Shown here: one piece after another, positions 32,224 through 44,400 of the stretch
How positions within the stretch are numbered: position 1 is the stretch's first letter
How the letters are laid out: each line of letters begins with the position of its first letter
From: Gamsiella multidivaricata
Taxonomy: Eukaryota > Mortierellomycota > Mortierellomycetes > Mortierellales > Mortierellaceae
DNA: 64,000 nucleotides
Assembly: GCF_025024155.1 (NCBI RefSeq)
Contig: NW_026251717.1
Span: forward strand, 372,001-436,000
Reading direction: 5' to 3'
The notes under the pieces: generated by a model
Seen by the model: the letters and a program-made list of their open reading frames with translations, nothing else
Databases searched by the model: none
What the model was told of the DNA's origin: nothing
Made by a program: the position numbers and the translations under genes

Positions 32224-33942
32224 TCAGAACGCCTTGCCGAGATCCCTCTTGGCCTTCAATCTCCTTTCAGCTCGCCAGATGAATCCGTCCAGAATACTGG
32301 CGACCGTAAATATACCTCCAACCGTAGCGCAAACTGTCGTCAAAAAGGAGGCGAACGACTTGCGCTCCTCTTTCTGAATCACAAGCATCGGTGAGATGTC
32401 GAAGTTGAAAAAGACGCCTACGATTGATCGTGCGAACGACGTTATATTTTTTTGGGCTCTCATCAGTACATGTGTGCACACAGCCATCTGTCAAACAAAA
32501 GACCACAAAGGAGGAGGAGGAGGAGGGGGGGGGGGGGGACAAGAATGTCAATTGATCGCTTACCTGGAAGTCCATTCGGCGCCTGGATCTGTCCCAACAC
32601 GTCCTTGTATTGCAGGTTCTTGTTAAACTGCGTGACCGAATACTGATTCGTGAACATCGGCCTCCTATCAAGGTAATAATACCTCGTCCCCACGATCTTC
32701 AAGTAATACTGATACATGTAAAGTCCCTCCGGATTTTCGCCCTTCACCGTCCGATCGTCCAACGGATTATGCGTCGTCGTCGCCACCTTCTCCCCGAATC
32801 TGAGGTAGGCGATATGATGTGAGAAATCCAATCCGTGATGACCGAGGTACTGTTGCACATCATGTACATGTGCACTCCCTCGTTGGAACGACCTTCCGGG
32901 CGCGACATGGAAATTCCCCGCGACTTTGTTGACGGTCAATTGACCCCGTAGTCTACAGCCCTGACCTGCTTGTTCTTGGATCCTTTCCAGGTAACCTTCT
33001 CGGACACATTGTTCGATGCTTTCTGGGTGGTTGAAGGACCAATTTGTGCGCGCGTAGGCTTCACGGACGTCCTCACAGGTATTGCAACATCCGCTTTCGG
33101 GTTTGAAGGCACCGTAGCATGTGCCACAATAGTCTTTTTCAACGGGCTTTAGGTTCGGTTCTGAACTGCCCAGTTCTAAGATTTGATGATATGAATAATT
33201 CAGCCAGGATAGTTAGGTCGGATTGATTGATTTACATCGCCATACCATAGGATGGTGTGCAACGAAAAAAAAAAAAAAAAAAAAAAAAAAAACGAGCAAC
33301 CTTACCTTGCGTCTTCTCCCGCTTGACCTCCGTACCATCCGGAGCCAACTGGATCTTGTAGATCGAGTGCAAAACGTCTGCCTGATGCGCACCCGCGACA
33401 TCCATCACGTCCATTGTCAAGACTATGGTGAAAGAAACACGTCAACCATTAAACACTCCAGCTACTTTGATTGCAATGCCCCTCCCCCCTACACACATAC
33501 ACACACATCTCCCTCCCTCTTCTCTTAATCCTATGCCTCCGTAAACTGGTGCTTACTGTAACAAGGAATCTTAGGGAACTCGATTTCAAAATCAATGCTC
33601 ATCTTTCCCTTGCTTCCGTTATCCACCACCAGCGAGGACTCGATATGGATCGATCGATAGTCGGACAACTCGCCCAAGACCAGGATGAAGATAACGAGGG
33701 CGCATGCTAGAGTAACTATAGACCCGAGAAAATATTAGACCCCCAAAAAAAAAGATGCAAGATGAATGCCATGTTAGGAATGTCGAGACAGTGTTCTTTC
33801 ATTAGGTCTCGTTTTATTTTTCACCACAACAACAATATTGACCTGTTGCCCCAGCCGAGGTCTTGACTCGGAAGTCGTCCAATGTTTTCGCATATGCGTC
33901 CAGTTGCTTGAGCCGATTGAATCTCGACGACGTCCGAACCAT
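32224..33942 (-). CDS. ERV46: ERV46/ERGIC3-type COPII cargo receptor
   Basis: Five exons in phase on the minus strand: 33942-33843, 33715-33557, 33422-33306, 33175-32564 and 32417-32224; 393 residues. Two TM helices flank a large lumenal domain: N-terminal DAYAKTLDDFRVKTSAGATVTLACALVIFILVL, as a TM at about 33-52, and C-terminal TM at about 355-380 (SFASFLTTVCATVGGIFTVASILDGF). Family signatures are MDVMDVAG, the cysteine-rich YCGTCYGAF...GCCNTCEDVREAY, and a short cytosolic tail with basic residues (RLKAKRDLGKAF). In yeast Erv46 pairs with Erv41 and cycles between ER and Golgi to retrieve ER residents. The poly-A tract at 33264-33292 sits inside intron 3. It is the last of three tandem ER genes. 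Confidence 0.9.
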
Positions 33943-34335
33943 GGGCTTTGTTGATTTCTGTGGCCGATGCCGAAGGATGGAGATGAGGGTCGGTCCTGCA
34001 GACTGAACTCGCTTCCTTGCCTATCAAAAAAACCCCGTCTGCTACCCTTGAATGTTCCTCCCTTCTCCCCCCTTCTCCCCTGAGAACCTTGAAACGAGTC
34101 GAAAGTTTGTGCGCGACAGCTAAACTTCCTGTACACGGGTCTGTAGGCTGCCGCACTTCACTCAAACAAACCATTGACTATGTATACGTACATATATATA
34201 TTCAGAAAAGAACAGCATCGACAGAAAATCCAATACGGTTTCTTGAGTGGGGGGGTTTTTTTATTTTCTGCAAGGCCAGCTTTGGTTATTTTGTGTATGC
34301 GTGCGTGTATTTTGTCTGTGCGATCAAGGCGACAT

Positions 34336-35988
34336 CTACGAGATCGGCTGCGTCTGCTCCTCGGTCGAGACAACCCTTCTGCTCCGTGCTTCCAAACGCG
34401 CACTATCCTCCAATGCACTTGTCGTCCCAGAAGAGGGTGTTGCCACTGCAGGTGTCGAAGTCGAATGTTCGTCACCAGTATATCGATCTGCGTTATGATG
34501 ACTATGACCATCTGCTCCCAGTCCTTCAGCTGCTACTCCTGCTCCTGCTGCTGCTGCTGCTGTCTGCTCTGAATATTGTTCCTCTGGAATCTCTGCAGGG
34601 ATGTGGACGTCTTGAGGTCGTCGCATCCTAAATCCATTCAAAGATAGAAAGATTCATCCAATATTAATAAAACACATCCCGCCTTGATGCCCACCTTTTT
34701 TAAACAAAAAAATAAGCGACACTCATTTTAAAAAGCCGACTTACAAAAACGAAGGAGTCTGGAGATAACGCCTGCCTCCTGAAGCCTGCTCCTTTGGCCA
34801 GACGTCCTCGAAAAAGTAATAGATATGTCCCACAGCAATCCCCATCAGATCGCCCGTGGGAAAGTGGCTATTCAGCAAGAGCGTGAACCCAAGCAACACC
34901 CAGGGCAGATATGGTGCCGTGAAGACAAAGAGGCCGAGAAAATTGAGTGGGATCGACGGATTACGACGGGACCAGATATAGACCAGCGTGAATGCTAGAG
35001 GAGATCCCAGGAATGGCATGGATACGAATGGCGACAGACACTAAAAAGATGAATAGATTGAAAGAGGTATAGAGAGACACGTCGTTAGTAAATGGTATGA
35101 CTTTCACGCGTTATCCTGTGATAGAGATACTGTATGATCTCCAACGCGGGTTGTCCTGGAATAGCAAGAGACATTATCTTACCAAAAGTGATAATGCAGA
35201 CAGGAACAACATCCATGCATAATCCATTGTGCGCCCATAAAACGACCCTTCTTCTAGCATCCGACTATATCGTACTCTATCAGAGATAAACATTTTTTTG
35301 AGGAGATAGAGAATAAACCATGTTAAAAATATGGAGTAGCCCGAAACGCTGACCGCGACGGTGAGTTTGCGTATCAAAATAATGCGGCCCTGGCACGGAA
35401 TGTTCAGTCATTAGGGTCCTGGCACTGACTTTCCAAAGTTGATCTGACAATCATTTGGTTGTTGAAGACTAACGGACATATCGACCCACGTACAAGAAAA
35501 ACATATGGAATACAAAGTCCAGTCCAAGAGGTCCAAAGTAGAGGAATGTCGTGATCGGCCTCCAGAACTAATCGATAGATAGCAAAAGAAAGCCCAAAAA
35601 CCGTTAAGCATTTTATAATGTGAGAACAAAAAAAAAAGACGATAAAAAAAACAACAACGAGAAAGACCATGGACAGGGATGCATATTTACCTGATGTTCG
35701 AAAAAGACCAGCCTGTAGTCAAAGTATAATTGAAACGCATTGGTGAACCCCGTTTGCTGTGATAGAGAGGTAAAAAAAAAAAAAAAAAAAAGGACCGTTC
35801 AGACTTGGGGTCGTATATGCCAAGTAGAGCTCCTGACAAGATGCGCTTTCGTTTCGTCTCGGTCGAATGTCACATCAGAGGAGGAATGAATGCCTTACCA
35901 CGGCCAGGGCTACCAAGGCTGCTCCTGTGGCATAGAGCCTGGTCACCAATGGCACATCGTAGTACCACGTTTCTACAGGGATGGGCAT
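34336..35988 (-). CDS. Derlin (Der1-like rhomboid pseudoprotease, ERAD)
   Basis: Six exons in phase: 35988-35899, 35756-35691, 35567-35494, 35276-35183, 35040-34745, 34627-34336; 303 residues. Derlin hallmarks: N-terminal MPIPVETWYYDVPLVTRLY, FWRPITTFLYFGPLGLDFVFHM (WR motif), EEGSFYGRTMDYAWML, and near the C-terminus LPWVLLGFTLLL, GDLMGIAVGHIYYFFEDVWP and GGRRYLQTP (GxxxG and Gly-Gly-Arg conserved). Multi-pass ER membrane protein that helps retrotranslocate misfolded proteins to the proteasome with Hrd1 and Cdc48. The C-terminal tail is long (about 95 residues), Ala/Ser/His-rich, without an obvious SHP box; the last exon carries it. The start codon is within a typical cytosolic N-terminus. 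Confidence 0.9.
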
Positions 35989-36364
35989 GCTACTCTAGGT
36001 TGTTGGATGTCTGCCAGTCAGAGCTGAGTCCTGGTTTCGTGGATGAGTTGGAATCGAAAGAACGGGCGTATTGATGGCGATGTGGGGGATGAGACAGTAG
36101 TGCGGTGGAAAGACGATGCCGTCAAGGTCAAGATTATGTTTTTACGAGGACGATCCTGTTTGCTGGAAAAAGAACAAGAAAAACGATTGGACAAGAGAAT
36201 GTGCAGTGTGTAATGGGAAGCTTGAAAGGACTTCCTCAGCTGCCCTACAGGCTGAGCGATTCGAGCAACCCAAATTGAAGTGGCGTAATCTCACTGGTTA
36301 TCCCAATGCATAGCATGCAAAAGAGTGAGCCAGAGCAAGACCATAGCCATCGATGGCCACAGCT
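35989..36364. other. Intergenic region, Derlin promoter
   Basis: Spacer between the DDRGK1 3' end and the Derlin start on the same strand; should contain the Derlin promoter. Nothing distinctive seen. Confidence 0.5.
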
Positions 36365-37758
36365 CTATTTTATTGACGGCGTTGGCCGGAAGATGCCTTC
36401 ACTTGCTACACTCAGCTCCTCCTTGCTGACCCGCCCTTTGCTTTTCACTGTCTCAGAAAACTGCTTCAATTGGGATTCATTCAGCACAACATATCGGTCT
36501 GACCCCGAATCATACAGGACCAACAGCTGCGGTCTCGACGATCTGCCGTGGGATGATCGTGTCGATATGGACGGACTACTAGGCGGCGAAGCGACCGCTA
36601 AACTTGATACCAGTGTTATTCGGGGTACATCTGATCCCTCCGCAGTATCCTGAGCGCCTGCTTCAAGGTCTTCGTCCTGTGCCACAACCGCAAGATCCCT
36701 CAACAGCTGTGCTTCAGTCCTGCCCAGCTGTTTGGCAAGTGTCGAGAGCCGGAAGGATTTGACTCTCTAACGGCATTAAAAGATATCACAATAGAGTAAG
36801 TAAACAAATAAGAACAGTGCATCAACGCAATGGTAACCATTGATGGGTCTCCTCGCTGTGCACCTGTATATACGCCCTAAGTTCCCTGCGTGCCTTCTCA
36901 TCCATTGCTTTCTCGGACTGAAGCTGTTTTATCCTCATGTGCTTTTCCTTGGCCTCCTTCTCTTTGAGCAGTTCCTTTCGCTTCCTATCCTTCTCGATCT
37001 GGGCGCTTCGTTTTCGTCGTCGCTCTTCCTGCTGTATCGACTCTTGTATTTTAAACAGCTCTTCCTGCTGACGCCTTTCCTCGCGCTGCATGTCCATGAA
37101 CTAGAAATTGTATCGTTGCAATCAGATTGACATCCAGTGAGTTTAAAGGCGTCTGGGATGTTAACATTGTCAAACGAACGATCATATGAGGAGATGCAGC
37201 AGTGGTTACCTCTCGATAAGCACGCATCTGCTCCTTGCGCTGCAATTTCTCGGCCTTCTTCTTGCCAATCTTCTTGATCCGGCCTGCGGATGCGCCTGCC
37301 ATAGCCCCAGTGGAGGAACCCACACCACCATCGTCCTCTGTCTCGCCCTCCTCACCCTCCTCGTCTCCGTCTCCTCCCCCTACATTCTCGTCCTCGTCGC
37401 CCGGGAAGGGTTCAGGTGCGAATCCGGCACGAGCGCGCATCTGCTGCACCATTTCATGATGCATTCTAAGCCTGGCCGATGTGGTCGATCCTTGTGGTTC
37501 AATCTCATCCTGGTCGTCGTCGTCCCCACCGAGCTGATCATGTGCGTATATCTCCTCCTGTTCGACATCCTCAGATTCCTCGTCGAATGACTCCTCCTCT
37601 TCCTCATCCCCTACTGCTGTTCCATCGCGGTTCCGCTCGCGTATACGATAAAGGATATTGTAGTACGTATCTTGAACAGTGTCGAAGTATCGGTAGATAA
37701 GTATCCCGATAATGGCAAGTAGAAGCACCGTGGGCGGAATAAAAACAATCGGGTTCAC
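36365..37758 (-). CDS. DDRGK1/UFBP1 homologue (UFM1 pathway), first exon unresolved
   Basis: Exons 37758-37210, 37100-36864 and 36766-36365 join in phase 0; 395 residues plus a start. An N-terminal TM (FIPPTVLLLAIIGILIYRYF), a long acidic region (residues about 50-150), then the basic-helical core KKIGKKKAEKLQRKEQMRAYRE-FMDMQREERRQQEE and a long charged helix. The C-terminal winged-helix part includes LAKQLGRTEAQLLRDL and GRVSKEELSVASEGI. DDRGK1 anchors the UFM1 E3 ligase (UFL1) at the ER, acting in ribosome UFMylation and ER-phagy in animals and plants. The frame begins with GTG directly after a clean CACAG acceptor, so a start exon lies upstream. The best candidate is ATG at 37975-37973 immediately followed by a GTAACG donor, an ATG-only exon. 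The acidic stretch is longer than in animals. Confidence 0.8.
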
Positions 37759-38195
37759 CTGTGCCTATGTAAGATATATATCCAGCAGTAATATACTTGA
37801 GTGATGAGTAAGTGGTCCTTTCAGCAACAGCCTGCTGTTTCCCTTTCCAAGCAAAGGTCGCGAAGCGCCATCGTCTTATTGCAGGGTAGGAGGGTTTCAG
37901 ACATGAGCTCAGCTGTCCTGTAAAGCTCCTTTCCGGTGAGCCTCTCTTTTGTCTGCTTTCGGATTCGTTACCATGGTTGATTCCGCATGTAGCCTTGAAG
38001 TGATGTCGAACGTGGGGGGGCAAGATGCTGTTCCGCAAGGAGCGATCGTTTAGCGCTCTCCAATGCTCCAACGTGATAGTCACACAAACCACTCAAGCCA
38101 AAAACTGCAAAGTCCACACATCCCCAAGGACCATGATCCGAATAAAGCTGCTGTAATGCCAGGAAAGCCATTGTCATTTTTTTTATTGCTGCCAT
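37759..38195. other. Intergenic region with possible start exon of DDRGK1
   Basis: Spacer between DDRGK1 and thymidylate synthase. A 75-codon ORF on the minus strand (38195-37968) begins right after the synthase stop, but its translation shows no family features; it is taken as 3' UTR. The ATG at 37975-37973 may start DDRGK1. Confidence 0.45.
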
Positions 38196-39326
38196 TTAGA
38201 CAGACATAACCATATCAATCTTCTTGTGAGGTTCATACCCCTCTAGCACAAAGTCCTCTACCCGAAAGTCGTCAATATTCTTGATAACTCTCTTGTTCTC
38301 TGTCGATTTCTCCGTTGATTCACCCTGGTATGGTCGGATATAAAGCTTGGGGAACGGCCTTGGTTCGCGCCCGATCTGAATATTCAGCGCTTCGGCATGA
38401 TCCAGGTAAATGTGAGCATCGCCCATGGTATGAATGAACTCGCCGCAATCCAGATCCGTCACATAAGCAATCATCTTTGTCAGGAGAGCATACGATGCAA
38501 TGTTGAAAGGCACACCAAGCCCCATGTCGCAGGATCGTTGGTAAAGCTGGCAAGACAGCTTGGCCCTGGGTTGATTTTCTGTGGGTGTGGAGACATAAAA
38601 CTGACAGAACATATGGCAAGGCGGCAAGGCCATTTCCTTGAGGTCTATGAATTGAAGTGTCATGGACATGTCAATTATGAATATCGTATAATTCATTGCT
38701 CCCAAAGCGCAGCAGGCTGCTTGTTTACCTGCAGGATTCCATGCACTCATAATAATACGGCGATCGGTCGGTGTATTCTTGATCTTCCAGATGACCTCTG
38801 CGAGCTGGTCGACTCCTTGACCTGTGTAATCCGTATCGCAGTCCTTGTACTCGGCTCCAAAGTATCTCCACTGGAAACCGTAGACCGGACCCAAATCTCC
38901 GACCTTACGATGGGACAGGCCGACTTTGTCCAGATACTCCCTTGAACCATTACCATCCCAGATCTTGATACCCTTCTCTGCGAGGTGCAGACCATTCGTA
39001 TCTCCCTTGACGAACCAGAGAAGCTCCTCGGCAACGGCACGGAAGAAGACTCGCTTGGTAGTGAGCAGAGGAAAGATGTCGTTCTCGAGTGAGAACCGCA
39101 TGGAGGGAGGGGCAAAGATGGACCGGGTGCCTGTGCCTGTGCGATCGGCGCGGAATTCGCCATGGTCCCTGACATAACGGATCATATTCAGGTACTGATG
39201 CTCCTCATGCTGATCGGCTGCTCTCCAGGGATGAAGTGAGGGCGTGAATGTGGGATGGACCATGATGGGAGCTGAGGAAGGAGCTTTTACCCTGAACGCG
39301 TCTTTTTGATTTGTTGTCCTTTTCAT
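38196..39326 (-). CDS. Thymidylate synthase
   Basis: Converts dUMP to dTMP with methylene-tetrahydrofolate. Exons 39326-38729 and 38644-38196 join to 348 residues; the 84-bp intron is in frame and has no stop codon. Motifs: [54 protein letters not shown], the [29 protein letters not shown] block with the catalytic Cys in [29 protein letters not shown] and [11 protein letters not shown]. Length fits eukaryotic single-function synthases. An in-frame ATG at 39263 could be the true start, because MCB boxes at 39296 and 39352 lie upstream of it and the first 21 residues are unconserved. That start gives 327 residues. Confidence 0.95.
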   Translation of the reverse strand: MKRTTNQKDAFRVKAPSSAPIMVHPTFTPSLHPWRAADQHEEHQYLNMIRYVRDHGEFRADRTGTGTRSIFAPPSMRFSLENDIFPLLTTKRVFFRAVAEELLWFVKGDTNGLHLAEKGIKIWDGNGSREYLDKVGLSHRKVGDLGPVYGFQWRYFGAEYKDCDTDYTGQGVDQLAEVIWKIKNTPTDRRIIMSAWNPAGKQAACCALGAMNYTIFIIDMSMTLQFIDLKEMALPPCHMFCQFYVSTPTENQPRAKLSCQLYQRSCDMGLGVPFNIASYALLTKMIAYVTDLDCGEFIHTMGDAHIYLDHAEALNIQIGREPRPFPKLYIRPYQGESTEKSTENKRVIKNIDDFRVEDFVLEGYEPHKKIDMVMSV

Positions 39327-39357
39327 TTATTCGCGCTGTCACACAACTTGGACGCGT
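39296..39357 (-). promoter_or_regulatory. Two MluI cell-cycle boxes (ACGCGT) at thymidylate synthase
   Basis: ACGCGT occurs at 39296-39301 and 39352-39357, 51 bp apart. In budding yeast the synthase gene TMP1/CDC21 is switched on at G1/S by MBF through ACGCGT boxes. Their placement here argues for the same control and favours the downstream ATG at 39263. A T-run and GGCGGC follow the second box. Confidence 0.55.
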
Positions 39358-41277
39358 TTTTTTTTTGGCGGCAACACACACCACCACCAAAAAAAAAAAA
39401 AAAAAAAAAAAAAGATGGCAGCGATCTTTGAGCCAGAAATAGGGCTATCTCGTAGAAAGATCATGGCGTTTTGCAACACTTCTGTTGAGCACATTGCAAA
39501 CATATTCATATTACCCCTGTCGCAGTTCAAGCTCATTGACAAAAGGAGTGCTGTCCCGGTTTTCTCAGAAGACAGGCGTATAACGCTTCAGCAATGTCAT
39601 TTTCGTGAGCGCAAACGCCCATAGTTTACTCGAAAGGACAAGGTTATGAAGGAGATGTCGATGGTTTCAACGAAAGTCGCTCCTGCAGACTAGGCGGTTT
39701 GCATTTCGATGGTCATTACCAGTTATGCTGTTGTTGGCCCCTTAAACTTGCTCTCCTATCTTTATTTCGATTGTCCTTTTTGTTTGTGTATTCTGTTGCC
39801 GTATCTGTTCACCGTGCTAGGACACATGCACCCACCTCAACGTTCTGTTGGTAGTTTTTAAAGCTGGTTTGATTCAGCATCCTGTGTTATATAATAGGGG
39901 CGGCAACTGCTGCTTCTCCCCGAATTGTTTCTTGCCGGTTTGCCGGTTTGGCAGTTGCGACATGGTGTGTGGAGAGGGAGACTGCACATACAGCGAGGAA
40001 AACGGATGCGACCCCCCAGAGAACAGCCCAAGCAGATCAGCCACAGACCTATCGGTGGTCCTCCCCTTTGGATAAACGCTAGACTACATGTAGGCCTGTA
40101 GGCTTTCGAAGCACCGTTACGGTATGTAGGCAGATGAGGCTATATTGGCCAATGAGAACGCAAAGGATTTATCCAGGGTCAATTTTTTTTTGTGTTATGT
40201 GTCCCATATTCTGAGTTTTGGTCTCCAAATGAAAGGGACCATCCAATGGCGGCAGCGCACCTGTCATTCCATTCGTATCACTGTCACAGGTGCTCCGTTC
40301 CTGCTATCGCTGTTTCCCATCAAGGCAAAAAGACTACAAGACGAATTGGCAGGGAGGTCGACTACAGCCGAGGTCTAGCCTGTATGGGCCAATGTGTCTA
40401 TCTTCGACTCGCGCGTTGATAGCATTGATGTGGCTCCTACGCCGCTTGTTGGATAGAAAGAGGGCCATGTCAACGAGTCCCTTTCTGTCCATATCCTTTC
40501 TGTCCGAGATAATTTTTTCTATCATTATTTTCTCGAGGTACCTTCCAAGGCTGTATCGACTAGTGCTAGGCTGCTAGTTGACGTCTCTTCTTATTCCTTT
40601 CTTCGCTTACTCATTGGGCAAGACGTTGACGAGATGGATGCAATCTAATTGAGGAAGAAGGCCAAGGAGAAGAAAGAAGAATAAAGCCCAAATTAAGACC
40701 GAGCCGAGGCAGTCGAATGCAAACAGGAAGAAGGATGGCTGCAAGGCTTTGGACGACAACCGCCGTCATTTGTTGTTTACGTCTGTCTGTGTAGGTAGAC
40801 TATTGTGCACCCAACGGTCTATAAAATGTGTGCACCCTGCTCAACCTTATCTGAAGCAAGAGGAGCATTGGATGGACGGTCTTGGGAAAGGGATACAGTC
40901 TAAGGGTCTAAGTAAATGCAATGAGACGTTGATGATGACGATAGGTGCGGTGGTGATAATGACGATGGTGTGCGGGGGATAGGACAGGAGGATAGGAGAA
41001 GAGCGACCACCGATGGTATTTCCGCTTGTGTGCTTATGCTTTTTTGAGTTTCGAATGGCCTGGATTTGGACCAAAAGAGGGACATTGAGTGCGTGTGGAC
41101 AAAACTCTGTTTGAGGTAATTTTTTAATCTCCTCCTTCAGACGTCCCCCAAGGAACAAACAAAAACCTTCACTGCCATATCCGCCTCCCGCCCGTGAGGC
41201 CTTTTCCTCCTTTCGCCACCGACTCTCTGAGCTCCCTCTCCCTCCCTCTCCCTCCCTCTTCTTCTTCTTCTTCTTCT

Positions 41278-41309
<32 letters not shown>

Positions 41310-41480
41310 CTCTTCTCTCTCTTTCTTTTCTTCCCCTCCCCACTCGAGTCTCCTTCTCTCTATTTCAACCCCTTCTCTCCCTCCCTCTCTCTTTCTCTTT
41401 CTCTCGTTCCATCTCCCATCCATCCTCGTCTCCACTAAAGCTTCTTCGCCCGTGGGTTTGCCACCAACTGTCTCCACACC
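39358..41480. other. Long intergenic region, ATPase promoter and CT-rich leader
   Basis: About 2.1 kb. An A-run (39390-39412) is followed by a 69-codon ORF (39415-39624) with no recognisable features. The rest shows nothing gene-like until a TTC repeat (about 41258-41300) and CT-rich leader (to about 41420) that probably lies just before or in the 5' UTR of the ATPase gene. Confidence 0.5.
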
Positions 41481-44400
41481 ATGGCGTCTTCCGGCCCAAA
41501 CCAGCCCGACTCCATCCAGCAGGACCAGCCCTCCAAACTCGAGTTCAACGAGCCCCTGAAGATGACCCGCACAAAGACCATCCCCAAGGAGGCCACCCCC
41601 GCCCCCGGCCCCACCGCCACCACCGCGGCCGAACCCGTTGTCTCTGAGAAGACCCACACCAAGGGCAAGGAAGTCGACAAGAAGAACGCAGCCAAGGACA
41701 AACATCTCGACATTGCAAGTCATTGAAATCGAATGATACCTTTTTTTTATATATGCGATTCTGCTCATGCATGCATGCCCATGTTTGCATGTCTGCATGA
41801 AATACTTTATTCGTCATCTTGCTAACCAACGACCCTTTCGTTTCTTTTTAGACCGAGCATCTCTTCCCCATCGAGGAGATCGCTGCCAGACACGGAGTTA
41901 GCATCGATACTGCCAAGGCCGCCAACACCAAAGGTCTTGACTCTGCCGTCGCTGCTCAGCGTCTGATCGAAAATGGACCCAATATCCTCTCGCCTCCCAA
42001 GCAGATTTCGCCCTTTATGAAGTTCATCCACTGCTTAACCTCGCTCTTCAACCTGCTCCTGATCCTCGCCGGTATCCTTAATTACGTCCTGTTGGCTGTT
42101 GATCCCCAGGGCAACAAAGTCAACGTAAGTCGCCATACATGCATCACTAAGACACCAAGGGGCAAAAGAAATAGCACGAGCAAGGCGCAAGGCGTATCCG
42201 ATATCGTTTTACGCCACTTGCTCGGCACTACAGCCTCCCCTACAAGCGAAGAACACGCGTTTGACAAATATTCTTTTTTCCGTTTCTCCAATTAGACTTA
42301 CCTAGGTGCTATTCTTATCATTGTCGCCTTCATCAATGCAGGAATCGAATTTTACCAAGCCCAAAAGTCGGCTGCAGTGCTGCAATCCTTCCTAAACTTG
42401 ATGCCCCAAAAGTGCTTTGTAATCCGCGACCAGAAGGTCATCCAAATTACGGCCTCGGACCTTGTCCTAGGCGACGTTGTCTTTGCTCGTATGGGCGACA
42501 AGATCCCTGCCGATATCATGATCTATGCCTGTACGGACATGAAGGTCGACAACTCGTCTCTCACCGGTGAAGCCGATCCTCAGGATCGCAATCCCGTCAA
42601 CGACCACAAGAACCCTCTTGAGGCCCGTAACCTGGCCTTCAACGGATCCCTGGTCGTCAATGGTGAGGGCTACGGTCTGGTCATCCGAACTGGTGACAAC
42701 ACCGTCCTGGGTCAGATTGCGGGCCTTACAGCTGGAGAGGACTCTGGAAAGTCGCCTCTGACTCGCGAGATCGACGACTTTGTCAAAATCATTGCTACGA
42801 TTGCCATCACAACCGCCATCCTCTTCTTCCTAATCGGTTACTTTGCCGTTTACCGCCACCAGGCTGGTGGAATCTCAAGCACCCTCAACTTTGCCATCGG
42901 TGTCTTTGTCGCCTGGGTCCCTGAAGGTCTTCCTGCCACGGTCACGATGTTGCTTACAATTGCGGCCAAGCGTATGGCCACGCAGAATGTCCTGGTCAAG
43001 GACCTCACAGGTGTCGAGACTCTTGGTGCCATTACCCTTCTCGCCACCGACAAGACCGGAACACTGACCCGCAACCAGATGACGGTGACCAACATCTGGT
43101 CATCCAACACCATGTACTCTGCATTCCGCAGTGCCGCCAATGCCGGAGCCCCCTTCGATGCCAGTTCGCCCGGTATTCCTGAGGTCCTCTCGATCGCTTC
43201 CCTCTGCTCGCGTGCCAAGTTTGATCGAACGGACGTCCCGATCCCTGAGCGCCAGGTGCTTGGAGATGCCACAGAATCAGGTCTGACCCGCTTTGCGGCT
43301 GCGAATATCGGCAACTTTGACGAGCTGAATGATCTGTATCCCAAGGTCTTTGAGGTTCCCTTCAACTCTGAGAACAAGTGGGCGATGACGATTCATAACA
43401 AGCCGCACGACAACGGAAAGTTTACACTTTTGATCAAGGGAGCCCCCGAACGTATCCTGCGCCTGTGCAGCACTATTCTCATCAACAACCAGGCTGTTCC
43501 CTTGACGGAGGAATATTCAAATGCGTATGACCAGATGTATGCGTTGATGGCCTCGAAGGGTCATCGCGTCCTTGCGTTTGCCCAGTTGCTTTTGCCCCGT
43601 GCCCAGTTTCCCGACGACCACGTCTTTGACAAGGAGAAGAAGAATTACCCGACCACTGACCTGTGCTTTGTCGGCCTCGTCTCCTTGGAGGATCCTCCCA
43701 AGCATGGTGTCCGTGAGGCGATTGGTCGCTGCCGCTCTGCTGGTATCCGTGTGATGATGGTCACTGGAGACCACCCTCTGACTGCCGAAGCCATTGGACG
43801 CAAGATCAACTTGATTATCTCGGATACGAAGGAGATGGTTGCAAAACAGCGTGGATGCTCAGTGGATGAGGTCGGGGATGAGGAATACGACGCGATTGTG
43901 ATCCATGGTGAACAGATCGACTCTTTGTCGGAACATGACTGGGATTTGATTTTTTCCAAGCCCGAGATCATCTTTGCCCGTACTTCGCCCAAGCACAAGC
44001 TGCAGATTGTGAAGCACGCCCAGGCCCTGGGACATATTGTGGGTGTGACAGGAGATGGAGTGAACGACTCGCCTGCGCTCAAGAAAGCGGACCTGGGTAT
44101 TGCGATGAACATTTCTGGATCGGATGTGTCAAAGGAAGCGGCGGCGATGATCTTGCTGGACGACAACTTTGCGTCGACGGTCCGTGGTATTGAGGAGGGT
44201 CGGTTGATCTTTGCGAACTTGAAAAAATCGATCCAGTACACGATCACGCACTCGATGCCGGAGGTGATTCCGAACCTGTTGTATGTGATTGCGTCGATCC
44301 CACTGCCCATCAGTGCGATGTTGATCCTAGTCATCGATCTCGGTTTCGAGCTGTTTATCTCGTTGACCTATGCCTGGGATAAGCCCGAGTCCAAGACTGG

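Noticed and set aside
37968..38195. 75-codon minus-strand ORF starting right after the thymidylate synthase stop (TAAATG)
   Set aside because: Translation has no family features, and the position fits a 3' UTR; overlap of TAA and ATG is likely chance.
39415..39624. 69-codon ORF after an A-run
   Set aside because: No signal peptide, motif or splice context; likely chance.
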